Position numbers and translations under genes: made by a program
Part shown: positions 7,549 through 16,593 of the stretch, piece after piece
Position numbering within the stretch: the stretch's first letter is position 1
Layout of the letters: each line of letters opens with the position of its first letter
The notes under the pieces: model-generated
What the model saw: only the letters and a program-made list of their open reading frames with translations
What the model was told of the DNA's origin: nothing
The model's database searches: none
Source of the DNA: Verrucomicrobia subdivision 3 bacterium UBA693
GTDB taxonomy: Bacteria; Verrucomicrobiota; Verrucomicrobiia; Limisphaerales; UBA8199
Direction: 5' to 3'
DNA length: 42,273 bases
Assembly (NCBI GenBank): GCA_002298785.1
Contig: DBMR01000006.1
Location: 32,057 to 74,329 of the forward strand

Positions 7549-8559
7549 ATGAAACGCGCGGCTATCACCGGAATCGCGGGGCAGGACGGCACGTACCTGG
7601 CCCGTTGGCTCCTGAGCCAGGGCTACACGGTGCATGGTCTGCTGCAGTTTCCGTGGGATCGCGAGGAACCCGGCCTGCGCCGGCGGTTCACCCCCGAGAT
7701 GATGTCCACTGTCGGCTGGCATAACGGCTCTCTGGAAGATCCTTTCTCGCTGGTGCGCTTTCTCAAAGCGGCGCAACCTGATGAAATCTATCATCTGGCC
7801 GGACTTACCGATTCCCGCCAGAGCTTCCTGGTGCCGGAGGAAAGCGTGCTCGCCATTACTCTCGGCACTTTGCGCCTGATCGAGGCCGCCCGAGAATTCT
7901 GCCCTCAGGCCCGCATCTTTCTCGCTTCCTCATCCGAAGTCTTCGGTGTGCCCACCGAGACTCCGCAAAGTGAATCCACCCCTCGCCAACCAGTAACTCC
8001 GTACGGCATCGCCAAGCTGGCCGCGGATCATTTCGCCCGGTTGCACCGCGAGAAATATCAGCAGTTCATTTCCATCGGCATCCTCTACAACCACGAATCC
8101 CCACTCCGTCCGCCGAATTATTTGAGTTGTCGCGTCGCCCGGGCGGTCGCCGCCATCCAGCGCGGCGAACTGCGTGAACTCCACCTGTCCGATTTGACGC
8201 CGGAACGCGATTGGAGTGACGCGCGCGATTTCGTGCGCGGGTTCTGGCAGTCGCTGCAGGCCAAAGACTCCGCTGAATTCGTCTTTGCTTCTGGTCAGAG
8301 TCATACCGTGGCGGAGTTGGTGGAGATCGCGTTTCGCACCGCCGGCCTGGATTACCGCGAATTCGTCAAAACCAACCAACGCGCTCCCGCCGCCACCCAG
8401 GTCTTGGCGGGTTTGTGCGGCAAACCTGCCCGGGCCGTCAACGAACTGGGCTGGAAGCCGGAATGGAGCTTCTCCGATACCATCCGCGACCTCGTTCAAG
8501 CCGAACTGGAGTCGCGCCCCGAAATCGACCGTGCCGACCCCTCGCCTCGCCGAAAATAA
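7549..8559 (+). CDS. GDP-mannose 4,6-dehydratase-like SDR enzyme
   Basis: A 336-residue extended short-chain dehydrogenase/reductase. The dinucleotide site GIAGQDGTYLARWLL (residues 8-22) and the phrase NHESP are hallmarks of GDP-mannose 4,6-dehydratases, as are SSSEVFG (127-133) and DWSDARDFVRGFW. Catalytic Tyr152 and Lys156 sit in YGIAK. The enzyme would convert a nucleotide hexose into its 4-keto-6-deoxy form. Two places differ from textbook Gmd: the arginine-rich stretch after the second strand (RRxSSxNT in E. coli) reads LLQFPWDREEPG, and the FVTRK segment reads YLSCRV. Nucleotide or cofactor preference may therefore differ. It starts 12 bases after the C-methyltransferase, in the same operon. 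Confidence 0.85.
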   Translation: MKRAAITGIAGQDGTYLARWLLSQGYTVHGLLQFPWDREEPGLRRRFTPEMMSTVGWHNGSLEDPFSLVRFLKAAQPDEIYHLAGLTDSRQSFLVPEESVLAITLGTLRLIEAAREFCPQARIFLASSSEVFGVPTETPQSESTPRQPVTPYGIAKLAADHFARLHREKYQQFISIGILYNHESPLRPPNYLSCRVARAVAAIQRGELRELHLSDLTPERDWSDARDFVRGFWQSLQAKDSAEFVFASGQSHTVAELVEIAFRTAGLDYREFVKTNQRAPAATQVLAGLCGKPARAVNELGWKPEWSFSDTIRDLVQAELESRPEIDRADPSPRRK

Positions 8560-8580
8560 AACCCCACTACCCGACCCGCT

Positions 8581-9435
8581 ATGTTCGCCATCTCTGGTTA
8601 CGTCAAACAAGCCTTTCGCAAACTGCTCGCCCTGCCCTCCAACGTCGACCGGTTGATGCTCATCCAGCAGCACCAGTATATCGACTCCCTGCTCGCCCAA
8701 CCACGTTACGCCGATCCCAAACGGCTCTTCCGCTACGAACAGCAGGTCTTCTCCCAGAACGGCGAAGATGGCGCCCTGGCGGAAATCTTTCGCCGCATTG
8801 GCACGACCGACAAATATTTCCTGGAGATTGGCGTGGGCGACGGCCTCGAGAACAACACGACCTTCTTTCTCGCCCAAGGCTGGAAGGGGGTCTGGCTGGA
8901 CGGCGACGAAGCGGGCCTGAAGAAAGTGCAGAGCCATTTTTGGAGACCCATCTCCAAAGGCGACCTGGTCGTGCGCCAGGCGATGGTGACCGCCGAGAAT
9001 ATCCAAGGACTGTTGAAGGAGCTGAAGGTCCCGGTGGAATTCGACCTGTTCTCCCTCGATATTGATCGCAATACCTGGTATATCTGGAACGCCCTCCGGC
9101 ATCTGCGCCCGCGGGTGGTGGTGGTCGAATACAACTCCAGCTTCCCGGCCGAGATGGATTGGAAAGTCGAGTACGATCCCCATCGGGGCTACAATTGCAC
9201 CTCCTACATGGGGGCGAGCCTGAAAGCTTACGAAAACCTGACCCGCGAACTGGGTTACTCTCTCGTCGGTTGCGAACTGGGCGGCATCAACGCCTTTTTC
9301 GTGCGCAATGACCTGGTGGGCGACAAATTCTGCGCGCCCTTCACCGCGGAGAACCATTACGAGCCCCCGCGCTATTTCCTGCTGCGCCGCGACGGCCATC
9401 CGCGCTGCTACACCGACCTTCCCAAGCCCGAGTAA
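8581..9435 (+). CDS. FkbM-like SAM-dependent methyltransferase
   Basis: A 284-residue protein whose central part carries a SAM-binding pattern: YFLEIGVGDGLENNTTFFL, then GWKGVWLDGDEAGLKK, the usual glycine-rich loop and acidic residue at the end of strand 2. FDLFSLDIDRNTWYIWNAL follows as strand 4. These resemble FkbM-type O-methyltransferases and uncharacterised proteins of polysaccharide clusters. It ends the operon that starts with the C-methyltransferase, so a role in modifying the same glycan is likely. Substrate is unknown, and methyl transfer itself is inferred from the fold. Confidence 0.68.
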   Translation: MFAISGYVKQAFRKLLALPSNVDRLMLIQQHQYIDSLLAQPRYADPKRLFRYEQQVFSQNGEDGALAEIFRRIGTTDKYFLEIGVGDGLENNTTFFLAQGWKGVWLDGDEAGLKKVQSHFWRPISKGDLVVRQAMVTAENIQGLLKELKVPVEFDLFSLDIDRNTWYIWNALRHLRPRVVVVEYNSSFPAEMDWKVEYDPHRGYNCTSYMGASLKAYENLTRELGYSLVGCELGGINAFFVRNDLVGDKFCAPFTAENHYEPPRYFLLRRDGHPRCYTDLPKPE

Positions 9436-9453
9436 GGGCGCGGCAAGGCGCCC
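9436..9453. terminator. Short hairpin between convergent genes
   Basis: GGGCGC (9436-9441) and GCGCCC (9448-9453) form a 6-bp GC stem with loop GGCAAG directly after the stop codon of the FkbM-like gene and 20 bases before the end of the opposing DUF2723 gene. It is followed by only CTT, so it would be a weak terminator; a role on both strands is plausible. Confidence 0.4.
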
Positions 9454-9473
9454 CTTCCAGCGCGTTTCCCCGC

Positions 9474-12400
9474 CTACTTGCTCGGAGCCGGAGCCGAGGT
9501 GGATTCGAGCAACGGCTTGGCCTGGAGTTGCATTTGGCGTTGCTGCTGCATCGCCCCCTGCTGTTCCTTGATGGCATGCAGATTATCCACCAACCCGATT
9601 ACGGCGGCGTTGTAGGGATCCAAATGACGGCACGTCTCCGCGACCAACAAGGCGTCGTCAATCCGCTGGAATTGCATGAGCAGGTTCACATAGCGAAACA
9701 CGGCTTCCGGGCTGTAGGGACAGAAAGCGAAGGCCTGGCGGAACGCGAAGTCAGCCTCCTTCGACAGGCGCTGAAATTCCTCGGGAGTCTTGGGCCGGTA
9801 CTCCGGCGGGCATTGCGGTCCCATCCGCCAGGCGTAAACGCCGGCAATAGAGCTGCGCAACTTGGAAAAGGCCTTCTGCGCGTCGTTGTCCCGAATGAAT
9901 TTCAAATCGCCAGTGACCCCGCGCAGATCGCGATGCATGTACACCTTTTCGACCCAGGCCGCGATATCCTTGACTGGGGTATCGTAATTGACGATGTCGC
10001 CGGTCAACCGCTTGGAGTATTCCCGCCAAAACGCATGGTCCCGGTCCAGAATCTCGTTGCTCAAACTGGTCAACGGTTGCCGGTTGATCTTCATGATGAT
10101 GCCGTACGGCGTCAGGTGCGGATACATCCAATCCAGCGGAAAGCTTTCCTCAACGAAAAACTCGTTCTTGGGGTTCGCGTCAAACATTACCTTGGTGAGC
10201 AGGCCGTTGATGCTCATGACGGCGATTTGGCCGGAGACCTGCACGCGGTTGTCGATCACGCGCACATCCTCACCGGGTTTGATCTGACGGGGCTCGTTCG
10301 GAAATTGCGCGTCATGCTGCAAGCGCTTCTGGGCATCCGCCAGGTAATCCTGGAAGCAGCGTTGCGAATCCGCTGGTGTCGCAATGTAAATCTCGCGATC
10401 CGGGTAAACTCCGCCCAGGCTCTTGGCGATTTCCTTCGGATAAGTCGCTTCCAATAACAGGCGGTTGAGGCGTATCCGGGTATGACTTTGCGGATTCTCT
10501 TTAATGAAATCCTGCAAATACTCGGAAAGGTTGGCCCCTTTGAAGCGCTCCGGTTCATAAAGCGGCTTGAAAGCGGAAAGTTCGGCGATCTCCTTGGCTA
10601 GCGTTTCCTGCCGGCGACGCAAGCTGGCAGAGGGATCGCCGTAGGTAAGTTCCTGATCCACGCCGGCCTTGGCCTGCTGTGCGGCCACCAGCCGCTTGCT
10701 AATCCCAACTTCCCGTTCAATGATCGTGTTCAGATCGCTGGCGAGCGGCCGTTTCAGCCGGTCACCGGCGCTCGCATCGGCGAGCAGCTTCTGCGTTTCA
10801 GGCCGCAGGTTATCATACAAATACTTCGACACCGCATCCTGCGATGGCCCGGGACGCAACTTGCCCGCCAGGGAATTGATATCCGTAAAATCTTTAGCGG
10901 TGAAAAGGGACGTCGAGGTGCGCCGCTTTTTTTCAATACTGTCGCCGATCCCCGTGAAGAGTTGGTCCAAAGGTCGAACTGCCTGGGCCAGCAAATTGGT
11001 CTTGTAATTCAATTCCCGCTCTTTGCCACCCCGGAACAGGTCCTGGAAGAATGGCGGATCGATTTGCTGGCTGCGATTGTAGTGGGCGCGGATGTAATTG
11101 AGGTAGGTGCCGTCCGCTAGAGCGTTCTGCGTGATGATATAAACGTCACGACGATCGAACGTCTTGTCTTCCACCGGGCTGAAATAGCCGGGGGCAAAGC
11201 TCTCACAGAAGATCATGTACGTGGGGCAAAAGCGGCCGGGATCGGTGCCACCGTAAAGCACGGCGTCTTTGGTCATTTCCGGGTAAAGCGGCTTGCCGTC
11301 CGTCCCTTTGAAAGGCGGGGTGAACATATCATGGCCGAACCAATAGCCGAAAAAGTGCCCCCGCTGTTCGTTGTCGTACCAATTAATGAAGAGGGCATTC
11401 AACGGCATGAGCGCGAACACGAAGAGCACGATCGCCAGGGGCGCACGCTGGCGATAAACCAACAGTGCCAGGAAGAAAACCACCGTCATGGACAACAGCA
11501 ACAGACCGGCATAGATCGGCCAGCCGTAATACTGACCACTGAACACCCCGGTGATATGGGCAAAAACCTGGCCGAGGCTCACGGCCGCCGCTTCGCCGAA
11601 ATAAAACTTCTCGGTGTCTTTCACCAATTCATAGATGGCCAGCACCATGGCCACCAGGGCTCCACCCATCGCCCAGAACCGAAAACTTCGGTAGTGCGTC
11701 GCCATGAAGGCCGCCGTCAGCGCGAGCCCATAGCCGATCAATGCGGCGATGATCGTGTGCGAAGCGGCGAAAAACACTTTCACCAGGTCGGCCGAGGCGC
11801 GGTCCGGCGGGGGATTCAGCAGAATCATCAGCAACATGCCCAGGCAGAGATAAATTGCGCTCAGCCCAATAATCCAACTTTTTTCCCGCCGCTGCATCTT
11901 GCGGAAAAACATGAACGGCACCAGCGCCAGGAACGTGTAAACCCAGGTGAACTCATCCGTGACGTTCCCGAACAGCATTCCCATCTGACTGAAAAACCGG
12001 CCCGATTCCGTGAGAACATTGGTCGGGTTGGGTTGTTCATACTGTCCGCGCGTGAGCGCGTGCAGGAAACCCTCCACGGTGCGCGGGTAACCCCACTGCA
12101 TGGGCGGATCGGTCATGCCGGCCAAAGGCATGTAAAAATAAAACGCCGCCCCCAGGAGCCACAGTGCCCCCATAATGATGACCTGCTTCCATTCCGTAAG
12201 GAACCCCTTGGTCTTGGATGCCAGCCAGAAACTCGCGGCCAGCGATCCGATCCCCACGCCATGGAAGATAATTAACAACCCTGGCTTGGCGCCGAGGTTG
12301 CGGAAAATATGCTCTCCAGTGACTCCCAAAACGAGCAGGTAGATGAGGTAGATGAGGCCATTGCCGAAGAACACGTCGCGACCCAGTTTGGGGCTGGCGG

Positions 12401-13094
12401 CCGCAATCGTGATCTCGATGCCGATTGCCGCCACGATCAAACTTTGGTGATTCGTGAAGCAGACCCCGAACATGAACAAGGCCCAATATGCGTAACGCAT
12501 CTGGTGCGGCGCATAGATCCAGCGCAACAGGCAAGCCAGCACCACCATGAAGGAAAAGACGCCGAAGACGTAAACTTCGACAATGACCGATTGGCTCCAC
12601 ATGTAACCGTTGAGTCCCATGAGCAATCCCGCCACCACCCCGGAAATCAGGCAAGTGACGTTCTCCCATTTGCCCGTCATCTGCTTCAGTTCTTCAATGC
12701 CTTCGACAAACAGGCTGCTGCCGCGGGAAACCATCAATCCCAGCAGACCGCAAGCCAGTGCGCCAGAAGTCGCTTCCGCCAGTGCTACCCGCCAGGCGAT
12801 ATTGCCGATCGGCAGCAGCACCGTCCAAAGCCACGTGTAAATCGTCCAAACCGGATACCCCGGAGGATGCGGCACGCCGGCATAAAACGAACCCACCGCC
12901 AATTCGCCCGAATCCTGCAAGGTCAGTTGCGGTGCCAGCGTAAAGAAATACACGCCCCACATCAGGGCCGAGGTGATGGCAAACGTCAGCCAATCAATCT
13001 TCCGGAAAAGCGGAGCTACCTTCTCCGACACCGTCACCGGCGCTGACTTGGGCGCAGGCCGATTGCCGGAATCCGCTGCATTGTTTTTGGTCAT
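9474..13094 (-). CDS. DUF2723 multi-pass membrane protein, GT-C glycosyltransferase-like
   Basis: A 1206-residue protein. The first 560 or so residues contain many hydrophobic segments and begin with the DUF2723 signature FTLAPQLTLQDSGELAVGSF, then GVPHPPGYPVW (Asp61, Glu64). DUF2723 resembles protein O-mannosyltransferases of the GT-C fold, in which an acidic pair after the first membrane segment is catalytic. The long C-terminal half is soluble, probably periplasmic, with helical repeat-like sequence towards the end (FAFCPYSPEAVFRYVNLLMQ, DALLVAETCRHLDPYNAAV). The tail after residue 1170 is Gln-rich. A glycosyltransferase using a lipid-linked sugar is the best guess, possibly connected with the sugar cassette that converges on it. 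It is preceded by 182 gene-free bases. Confidence 0.82.
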   Translation of the reverse strand: MTKNNAADSGNRPAPKSAPVTVSEKVAPLFRKIDWLTFAITSALMWGVYFFTLAPQLTLQDSGELAVGSFYAGVPHPPGYPVWTIYTWLWTVLLPIGNIAWRVALAEATSGALACGLLGLMVSRGSSLFVEGIEELKQMTGKWENVTCLISGVVAGLLMGLNGYMWSQSVIVEVYVFGVFSFMVVLACLLRWIYAPHQMRYAYWALFMFGVCFTNHQSLIVAAIGIEITIAAASPKLGRDVFFGNGLIYLIYLLVLGVTGEHIFRNLGAKPGLLIIFHGVGIGSLAASFWLASKTKGFLTEWKQVIIMGALWLLGAAFYFYMPLAGMTDPPMQWGYPRTVEGFLHALTRGQYEQPNPTNVLTESGRFFSQMGMLFGNVTDEFTWVYTFLALVPFMFFRKMQRREKSWIIGLSAIYLCLGMLLMILLNPPPDRASADLVKVFFAASHTIIAALIGYGLALTAAFMATHYRSFRFWAMGGALVAMVLAIYELVKDTEKFYFGEAAAVSLGQVFAHITGVFSGQYYGWPIYAGLLLLSMTVVFFLALLVYRQRAPLAIVLFVFALMPLNALFINWYDNEQRGHFFGYWFGHDMFTPPFKGTDGKPLYPEMTKDAVLYGGTDPGRFCPTYMIFCESFAPGYFSPVEDKTFDRRDVYIITQNALADGTYLNYIRAHYNRSQQIDPPFFQDLFRGGKERELNYKTNLLAQAVRPLDQLFTGIGDSIEKKRRTSTSLFTAKDFTDINSLAGKLRPGPSQDAVSKYLYDNLRPETQKLLADASAGDRLKRPLASDLNTIIEREVGISKRLVAAQQAKAGVDQELTYGDPSASLRRRQETLAKEIAELSAFKPLYEPERFKGANLSEYLQDFIKENPQSHTRIRLNRLLLEATYPKEIAKSLGGVYPDREIYIATPADSQRCFQDYLADAQKRLQHDAQFPNEPRQIKPGEDVRVIDNRVQVSGQIAVMSINGLLTKVMFDANPKNEFFVEESFPLDWMYPHLTPYGIIMKINRQPLTSLSNEILDRDHAFWREYSKRLTGDIVNYDTPVKDIAAWVEKVYMHRDLRGVTGDLKFIRDNDAQKAFSKLRSSIAGVYAWRMGPQCPPEYRPKTPEEFQRLSKEADFAFRQAFAFCPYSPEAVFRYVNLLMQFQRIDDALLVAETCRHLDPYNAAVIGLVDNLHAIKEQQGAMQQQRQMQLQAKPLLESTSAPAPSK

Positions 13095-13276
13095 AAATGA
13101 TGCTGTTGATCGGCGGATACGATACCCTCACGCCCCCTCAAAGCGAGTTGATTTTTTGAACCTGGAAGGGATGCCCGCGAGCGGCCTGCGCCTCCTGGGA
13201 GACCGGAAAATCGACGCCGAGGGTGCGTTCTGGTTTGGGTGGCGCGAATCAAAACTGGTCCCGGCGATCGTAACCG

Positions 13277-14137
13277 CTACTTTTTCCCGACCTTGTCCCG
13301 GGCGGTCTGGAGAATTCGCCGTTCCCGTTCCGTCAGACTATGAATGCCGTGTGTGGATATCTTGTCGAGGATTGGATCAACCTCTTTGCTGAGAAACTCC
13401 TCCGGGGAAAGATCTTCCGCCGGAGACTTCTTGATGGATTTCCAGCCGCCCAGAGTTTGGGCTTTGACCTTTACGAGCGTTGGCGTTCGAGGAGTAATGT
13501 GTTTGACCTGGGGCCATTTCCAGTGAATGGCGTAGCGCACAAAGAACATGCCGGCCAGCATGCCGCCCAAGTGCGCCGCATGCGCAATATTTCCGTTCGG
13601 CGCCAGGACCCCGTAAATAGCAATCACTCCACTTAAGGCCAGCAAGTATTTGGCGCGCAACGGTATAATAAAAAACAGGAGCAGAATTCGGTCAGGAAAC
13701 AGCAGCGAATAGGCAGCCGTAAGCCCGAACGCGCCGGCGGAAGCGCCAACGACCGGACCAGCTACCTGGCCCGGAATCAACTCCGACAAGCACTGCACCA
13801 ACCCGCCAAAAACACCGCTGCTGACGTATAGCATCAGAAAGTTCTTCCGCCCCAGGGCTTCCTCGACTTCCTTGCCGAACACGTAGATCACCCACCCATT
13901 GATGAGGAGGTGCATGAGGCCGCCATGCATGATCTGGAAAGTGAGCAATTGCCAGACAAAGCCATGCATCAACCCGCCCAGGCTCAGCGCGAAATAGGGG
14001 TCGGTTGGAAACTGCGAAAACCGATAGAGAAAGTTCTGCAGCAGAAACGCGACAGCATTGACCACGAGAATCAGCACCGTGGCCGATCGCCGGATCGAAT
14101 AATTGTCCTGCCGCATGTAATAACGGTCCTCTATCAT
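13277..14137 (-). CDS. Rhomboid family intramembrane serine protease
   Basis: A 286-residue integral membrane protease. The core has the family pattern: HGGLMHLLIN in the second helix (His71, Asn80), nucleophile Ser133 in GASAGAFGL, and the catalytic histidine His189 in AHAAHLGGMLAG. Six membrane segments are visible, followed by a soluble basic tail of about 85 residues with EDLSPEEFL and SLTERERRILQTARDKV. It would cleave a membrane-spanning substrate; no substrate is evident. It lies 53 bases after apbE on the same strand. A second, divergent rhomboid is encoded 2.7 kb upstream on this strand. Confidence 0.93.
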   Translation of the reverse strand: MIEDRYYMRQDNYSIRRSATVLILVVNAVAFLLQNFLYRFSQFPTDPYFALSLGGLMHGFVWQLLTFQIMHGGLMHLLINGWVIYVFGKEVEEALGRKNFLMLYVSSGVFGGLVQCLSELIPGQVAGPVVGASAGAFGLTAAYSLLFPDRILLLFFIIPLRAKYLLALSGVIAIYGVLAPNGNIAHAAHLGGMLAGMFFVRYAIHWKWPQVKHITPRTPTLVKVKAQTLGGWKSIKKSPAEDLSPEEFLSKEVDPILDKISTHGIHSLTERERRILQTARDKVGKK

Positions 14138-14190
14138 ACAACCAATAATTCAACGTTAGTCGCTCTTCACCCTCTTTTCAAACGGGGTTT

Positions 14191-15150
14191 TCAACCAACT
14201 CTGGGAGGGACCGTTTCATCACTGAGCCCGCCGTCAGACAATCGAAGATTGCCAGGAGCTCCCGCCACAACCAGGGTCCGCAGCCTTGGTCGAAGCTCCT
14301 GGATTTGCCGCTGCCCCCCTTCGCCCAGCACCAGCAACGCGGTCGATAGCGCATCCGATTCCGTGGCTGAACCGGTGGTTAAAGCCGCAAGCAGGGCTCT
14401 GCTACCAGGCTGCCCTGTCCGGGGATCCAACACGTGACCCAGGGTTTGGTCTCCCTCTGTGAAGTATTTGCCCCATGCTGCCGAAACGGAGAGCGCCTCA
14501 TCGCTAAGCCTAGCCACGGCCAGCGCCGGGCCGGGAGTTCCTTCGAACGGCGGCCCCTCGATCGCCACTTTCCAGTGGTCGGCGTCCGGCGGATGTCCGA
14601 TGGCAAAAACCGTGCTCGTGCCGCCGTGCAGCAACGCGCTTTCCACCCCGGAATCCCGCAGCAATTCCGCCGCACGCTCAATGGCATAACCCTTTCCGAT
14701 CGCCCCCAGGTCAAGCATCACTCCAGGGGTGGTAAACTGAATCGTGCTGTTGGTCGGGTCAAACGTCACCCGGTGCATCCCGACCCGCGCCCGCGCTGCT
14801 TCCAACGCGGCGGCATCCGGCCGGCTGCCGCTGCCCTGCATAAATCCCCAGCAGCGGACCAGCGGCGCAATGGTGATATCAAAGGCGCCGCCCGTTTCCT
14901 GGTGCAACCGCGCCGCGTGTTGCAGGAGTGCAAAAACCGGGGGACTCACCCGCACTGGCTCGCGCGCCGCCCGGGCGTTGAGATGGGCAATCTCGCTCGA
15001 GGACCGAAAGAGGCTGAGCTGATCTTCGAGGCGGGCAATCTCCTCGAGCGCCTCTTCAGCAGCCGCCCGAAGCGCGGATTCGCGCGTGCCGTGCAGCACG
15101 ATCTCGAACCGCGTCGCCATGGCGTTCCGCGCCAGACAGATCATCCCCAT
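14191..15150 (-). CDS. apbE: FAD:protein FMN transferase (ApbE)
   Basis: A 319-residue flavin transferase that links FMN to Thr or Ser of partner proteins such as NqrB/C or RnfG. Recognisable blocks are MATRFEIVLHG, LEDQLSLFRSSSEIAHLNA, GGAFDITIAPLVRCWGF, VMLDLGAIGKGYAIERAA, the metal- and flavin-site LLHGGTSTVFAIG, and near the end DPRTGQP with TTGSATESDALSTALLVLG. ApbE proteins usually carry a lipoprotein or Tat signal; none is clear here, so this copy may be cytoplasmic. An internal start (MATRFE, 15120) is equally possible. No flavoprotein substrate is encoded nearby. Confidence 0.92.
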   Translation of the reverse strand: MGMICLARNAMATRFEIVLHGTRESALRAAAEEALEEIARLEDQLSLFRSSSEIAHLNARAAREPVRVSPPVFALLQHAARLHQETGGAFDITIAPLVRCWGFMQGSGSRPDAAALEAARARVGMHRVTFDPTNSTIQFTTPGVMLDLGAIGKGYAIERAAELLRDSGVESALLHGGTSTVFAIGHPPDADHWKVAIEGPPFEGTPGPALAVARLSDEALSVSAAWGKYFTEGDQTLGHVLDPRTGQPGSRALLAALTTGSATESDALSTALLVLGEGGQRQIQELRPRLRTLVVAGAPGNLRLSDGGLSDETVPPRVG

Positions 15151-15195
15151 AATATAAAAGGGGCTTCGCGGGAAAATCCCACGAAGCCCTGTAAA
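15151..15195 (-). terminator. Intrinsic terminator after the Gfo/Idh gene
   Basis: Read on the minus strand, GGGCTTCG-x-GGGA pairs with TCCC-x-CGAAGCCC (15161-15189) around a three-base loop with one mismatch, then CTTTTATATT follows. It lies 20 bases beyond the stop of the oxidoreductase gene and just before apbE, so apbE probably has its own promoter or depends on read-through. Confidence 0.7.
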
Positions 15196-15210
15196 ACTAG
15201 GCCGGCTCGA

Positions 15211-16587
15211 TTACGACAGTTCGAGCGTGCCGTAGGTGATCGGAGCGACTTCCTTGCCCGCCGCGTCGGTGATCTTGCGCGTCTTCTCGTCGAACAGGCA
15301 GGTCATCTTGAGCCGATCCGACATTTCCGCCAGAGAAATCACCGTCTGCACCCGGATCGCCAGCTCGATGTTCGCGTTCGGCGCCTTGCCGGAACGGATG
15401 CAGTCGAACCAGTTCTTCTCGTGCATGCGGATGTCTTCCGGCTGCAGCCCGGCAAACGTCTCGGGATCGATTTCATCGGCGAATTCTTTCTCAGGCACCA
15501 GTTCGATGCGCTCGCCGCTGCTGCCGATGTTCATGGTGGCCTTGTGGCCGTAAATCGCGAAGCCCGGGCTCTTGGCGTTCACGGTACTGCACGTCACCGT
15601 GATCATGTAGCCGCTGGGGAATTCGGCCAGCAATTGGACATGTTCCGGCACGTCGCGAATCGGCGTATCCGGGGTGTTCTTGTCCGCCAGCACGTTCTTC
15701 GTGGCAATGGAAACCACGCGGGACGGAAACTCCGGATTTCCCGAGGCGAGCATCAGCGGATGCAACCGGTGCGGCACCAGGTCGCCTAGCAGCCCAGAGC
15801 AATACGGGTAATATTTGCGCCAGCGATGGAACTGCTCGGCGGTAAACGCCGGGCGTTTCCTCACTGGACCCAGCCAGCGCTCCCAATCGATGTTCTGCGC
15901 GGTGGACTCCGGCTCGATCATGTAATTCCACTCGCCACCGACGCTGTTGCGGCAGTAGTAACCTTGACCCCAAACGAGCGTGCCAATCTTGCCACCCTTG
16001 ATCAATTCGGCGCATTTATGCCAACCGGCCGCCGAGGTGCCTTGAGAACCCACCTGAAAGACTTTGCCGGTCTTCTTCACGGTCTCATAAACCCGGAACG
16101 CTTCGTCGAGATAACGAGTCATCGGCTTCTCGCAATAAACATGCTTGCCTGATTCCATCGATTCGATGGAAATCTGGGCGTGCACCGGGTCGTGCGTGGC
16201 GCACAACACTGCGTCAATGTCTTTGCGCTCCAGGAGTTTGCGGTAATCGACGTATAAATCCGAATCCTTCAACCCGGCCTTTTCCTTGGCCCAGTCGCGG
16301 CGTTTGTTAAAGCAATCGCTCGCCGCAGCCACTACCGTGTTGTTCTCGTTGGCTTTGGCGTGGATGCCCATCAAATGGTCTTTACCGATGCCAAATCCCA
16401 CCCCGATCACGCCGACCGCGATACGGTTGTTCGCCCCGGTCACATTGGCGGATGGAGCTTGGTTCTGGCCATAAACCGGCGTCCGCAACAGCGGAACGGC
16501 AGCCATCGCGGCGGCCGCGGTGGCGGTTTTCTTGATGAAATCACGGCGCGGAAGCCCGGCCGCCGAAGTGTTAGGTTTGTTTTCCAT
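15211..16587 (-). CDS. Gfo/Idh/MocA family oxidoreductase, Tat-exported
   Basis: A 458-residue NAD(P)-dependent oxidoreductase. The N-terminus is a Tat signal: RRDFIKK (Arg14-Arg15), then an alanine-rich hydrophobic stretch ending near VYGQ. The Rossmann motif VGVIGVGFGIGKDHLMG follows, then the family signature EKPMTRYLDEA, and a long C-terminal sugar-binding domain. Such secreted members are abundant in Verrucomicrobia and Planctomycetes and act on sugars, cyclitols or glycosides with a tightly held cofactor. Substrate is unknown. The Tat route fits the tatA and tatC genes near 33 kb. Transcription ends at the hairpin just downstream. Confidence 0.93.
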   Translation of the reverse strand: MENKPNTSAAGLPRRDFIKKTATAAAAMAAVPLLRTPVYGQNQAPSANVTGANNRIAVGVIGVGFGIGKDHLMGIHAKANENNTVVAAASDCFNKRRDWAKEKAGLKDSDLYVDYRKLLERKDIDAVLCATHDPVHAQISIESMESGKHVYCEKPMTRYLDEAFRVYETVKKTGKVFQVGSQGTSAAGWHKCAELIKGGKIGTLVWGQGYYCRNSVGGEWNYMIEPESTAQNIDWERWLGPVRKRPAFTAEQFHRWRKYYPYCSGLLGDLVPHRLHPLMLASGNPEFPSRVVSIATKNVLADKNTPDTPIRDVPEHVQLLAEFPSGYMITVTCSTVNAKSPGFAIYGHKATMNIGSSGERIELVPEKEFADEIDPETFAGLQPEDIRMHEKNWFDCIRSGKAPNANIELAIRVQTVISLAEMSDRLKMTCLFDEKTRKITDAAGKEVAPITYGTLELS

Positions 16588-16593
16588 AAAAAA

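Noticed and set aside
11331..13046. Long + strand open frames opposite the DUF2723 gene
   Set aside because: Their translations are Gln/His/Arg-rich and featureless, while the minus strand encodes a continuous membrane protein with a family signature.
14434..15789. Long + strand open frame of 451 codons
   Set aside because: It lies opposite apbE and the Gfo/Idh gene, both of which have clear family motifs. The antisense translation is rich in Arg, His and Pro with no recognisable domain, as expected for a shadow frame in GC-rich DNA.
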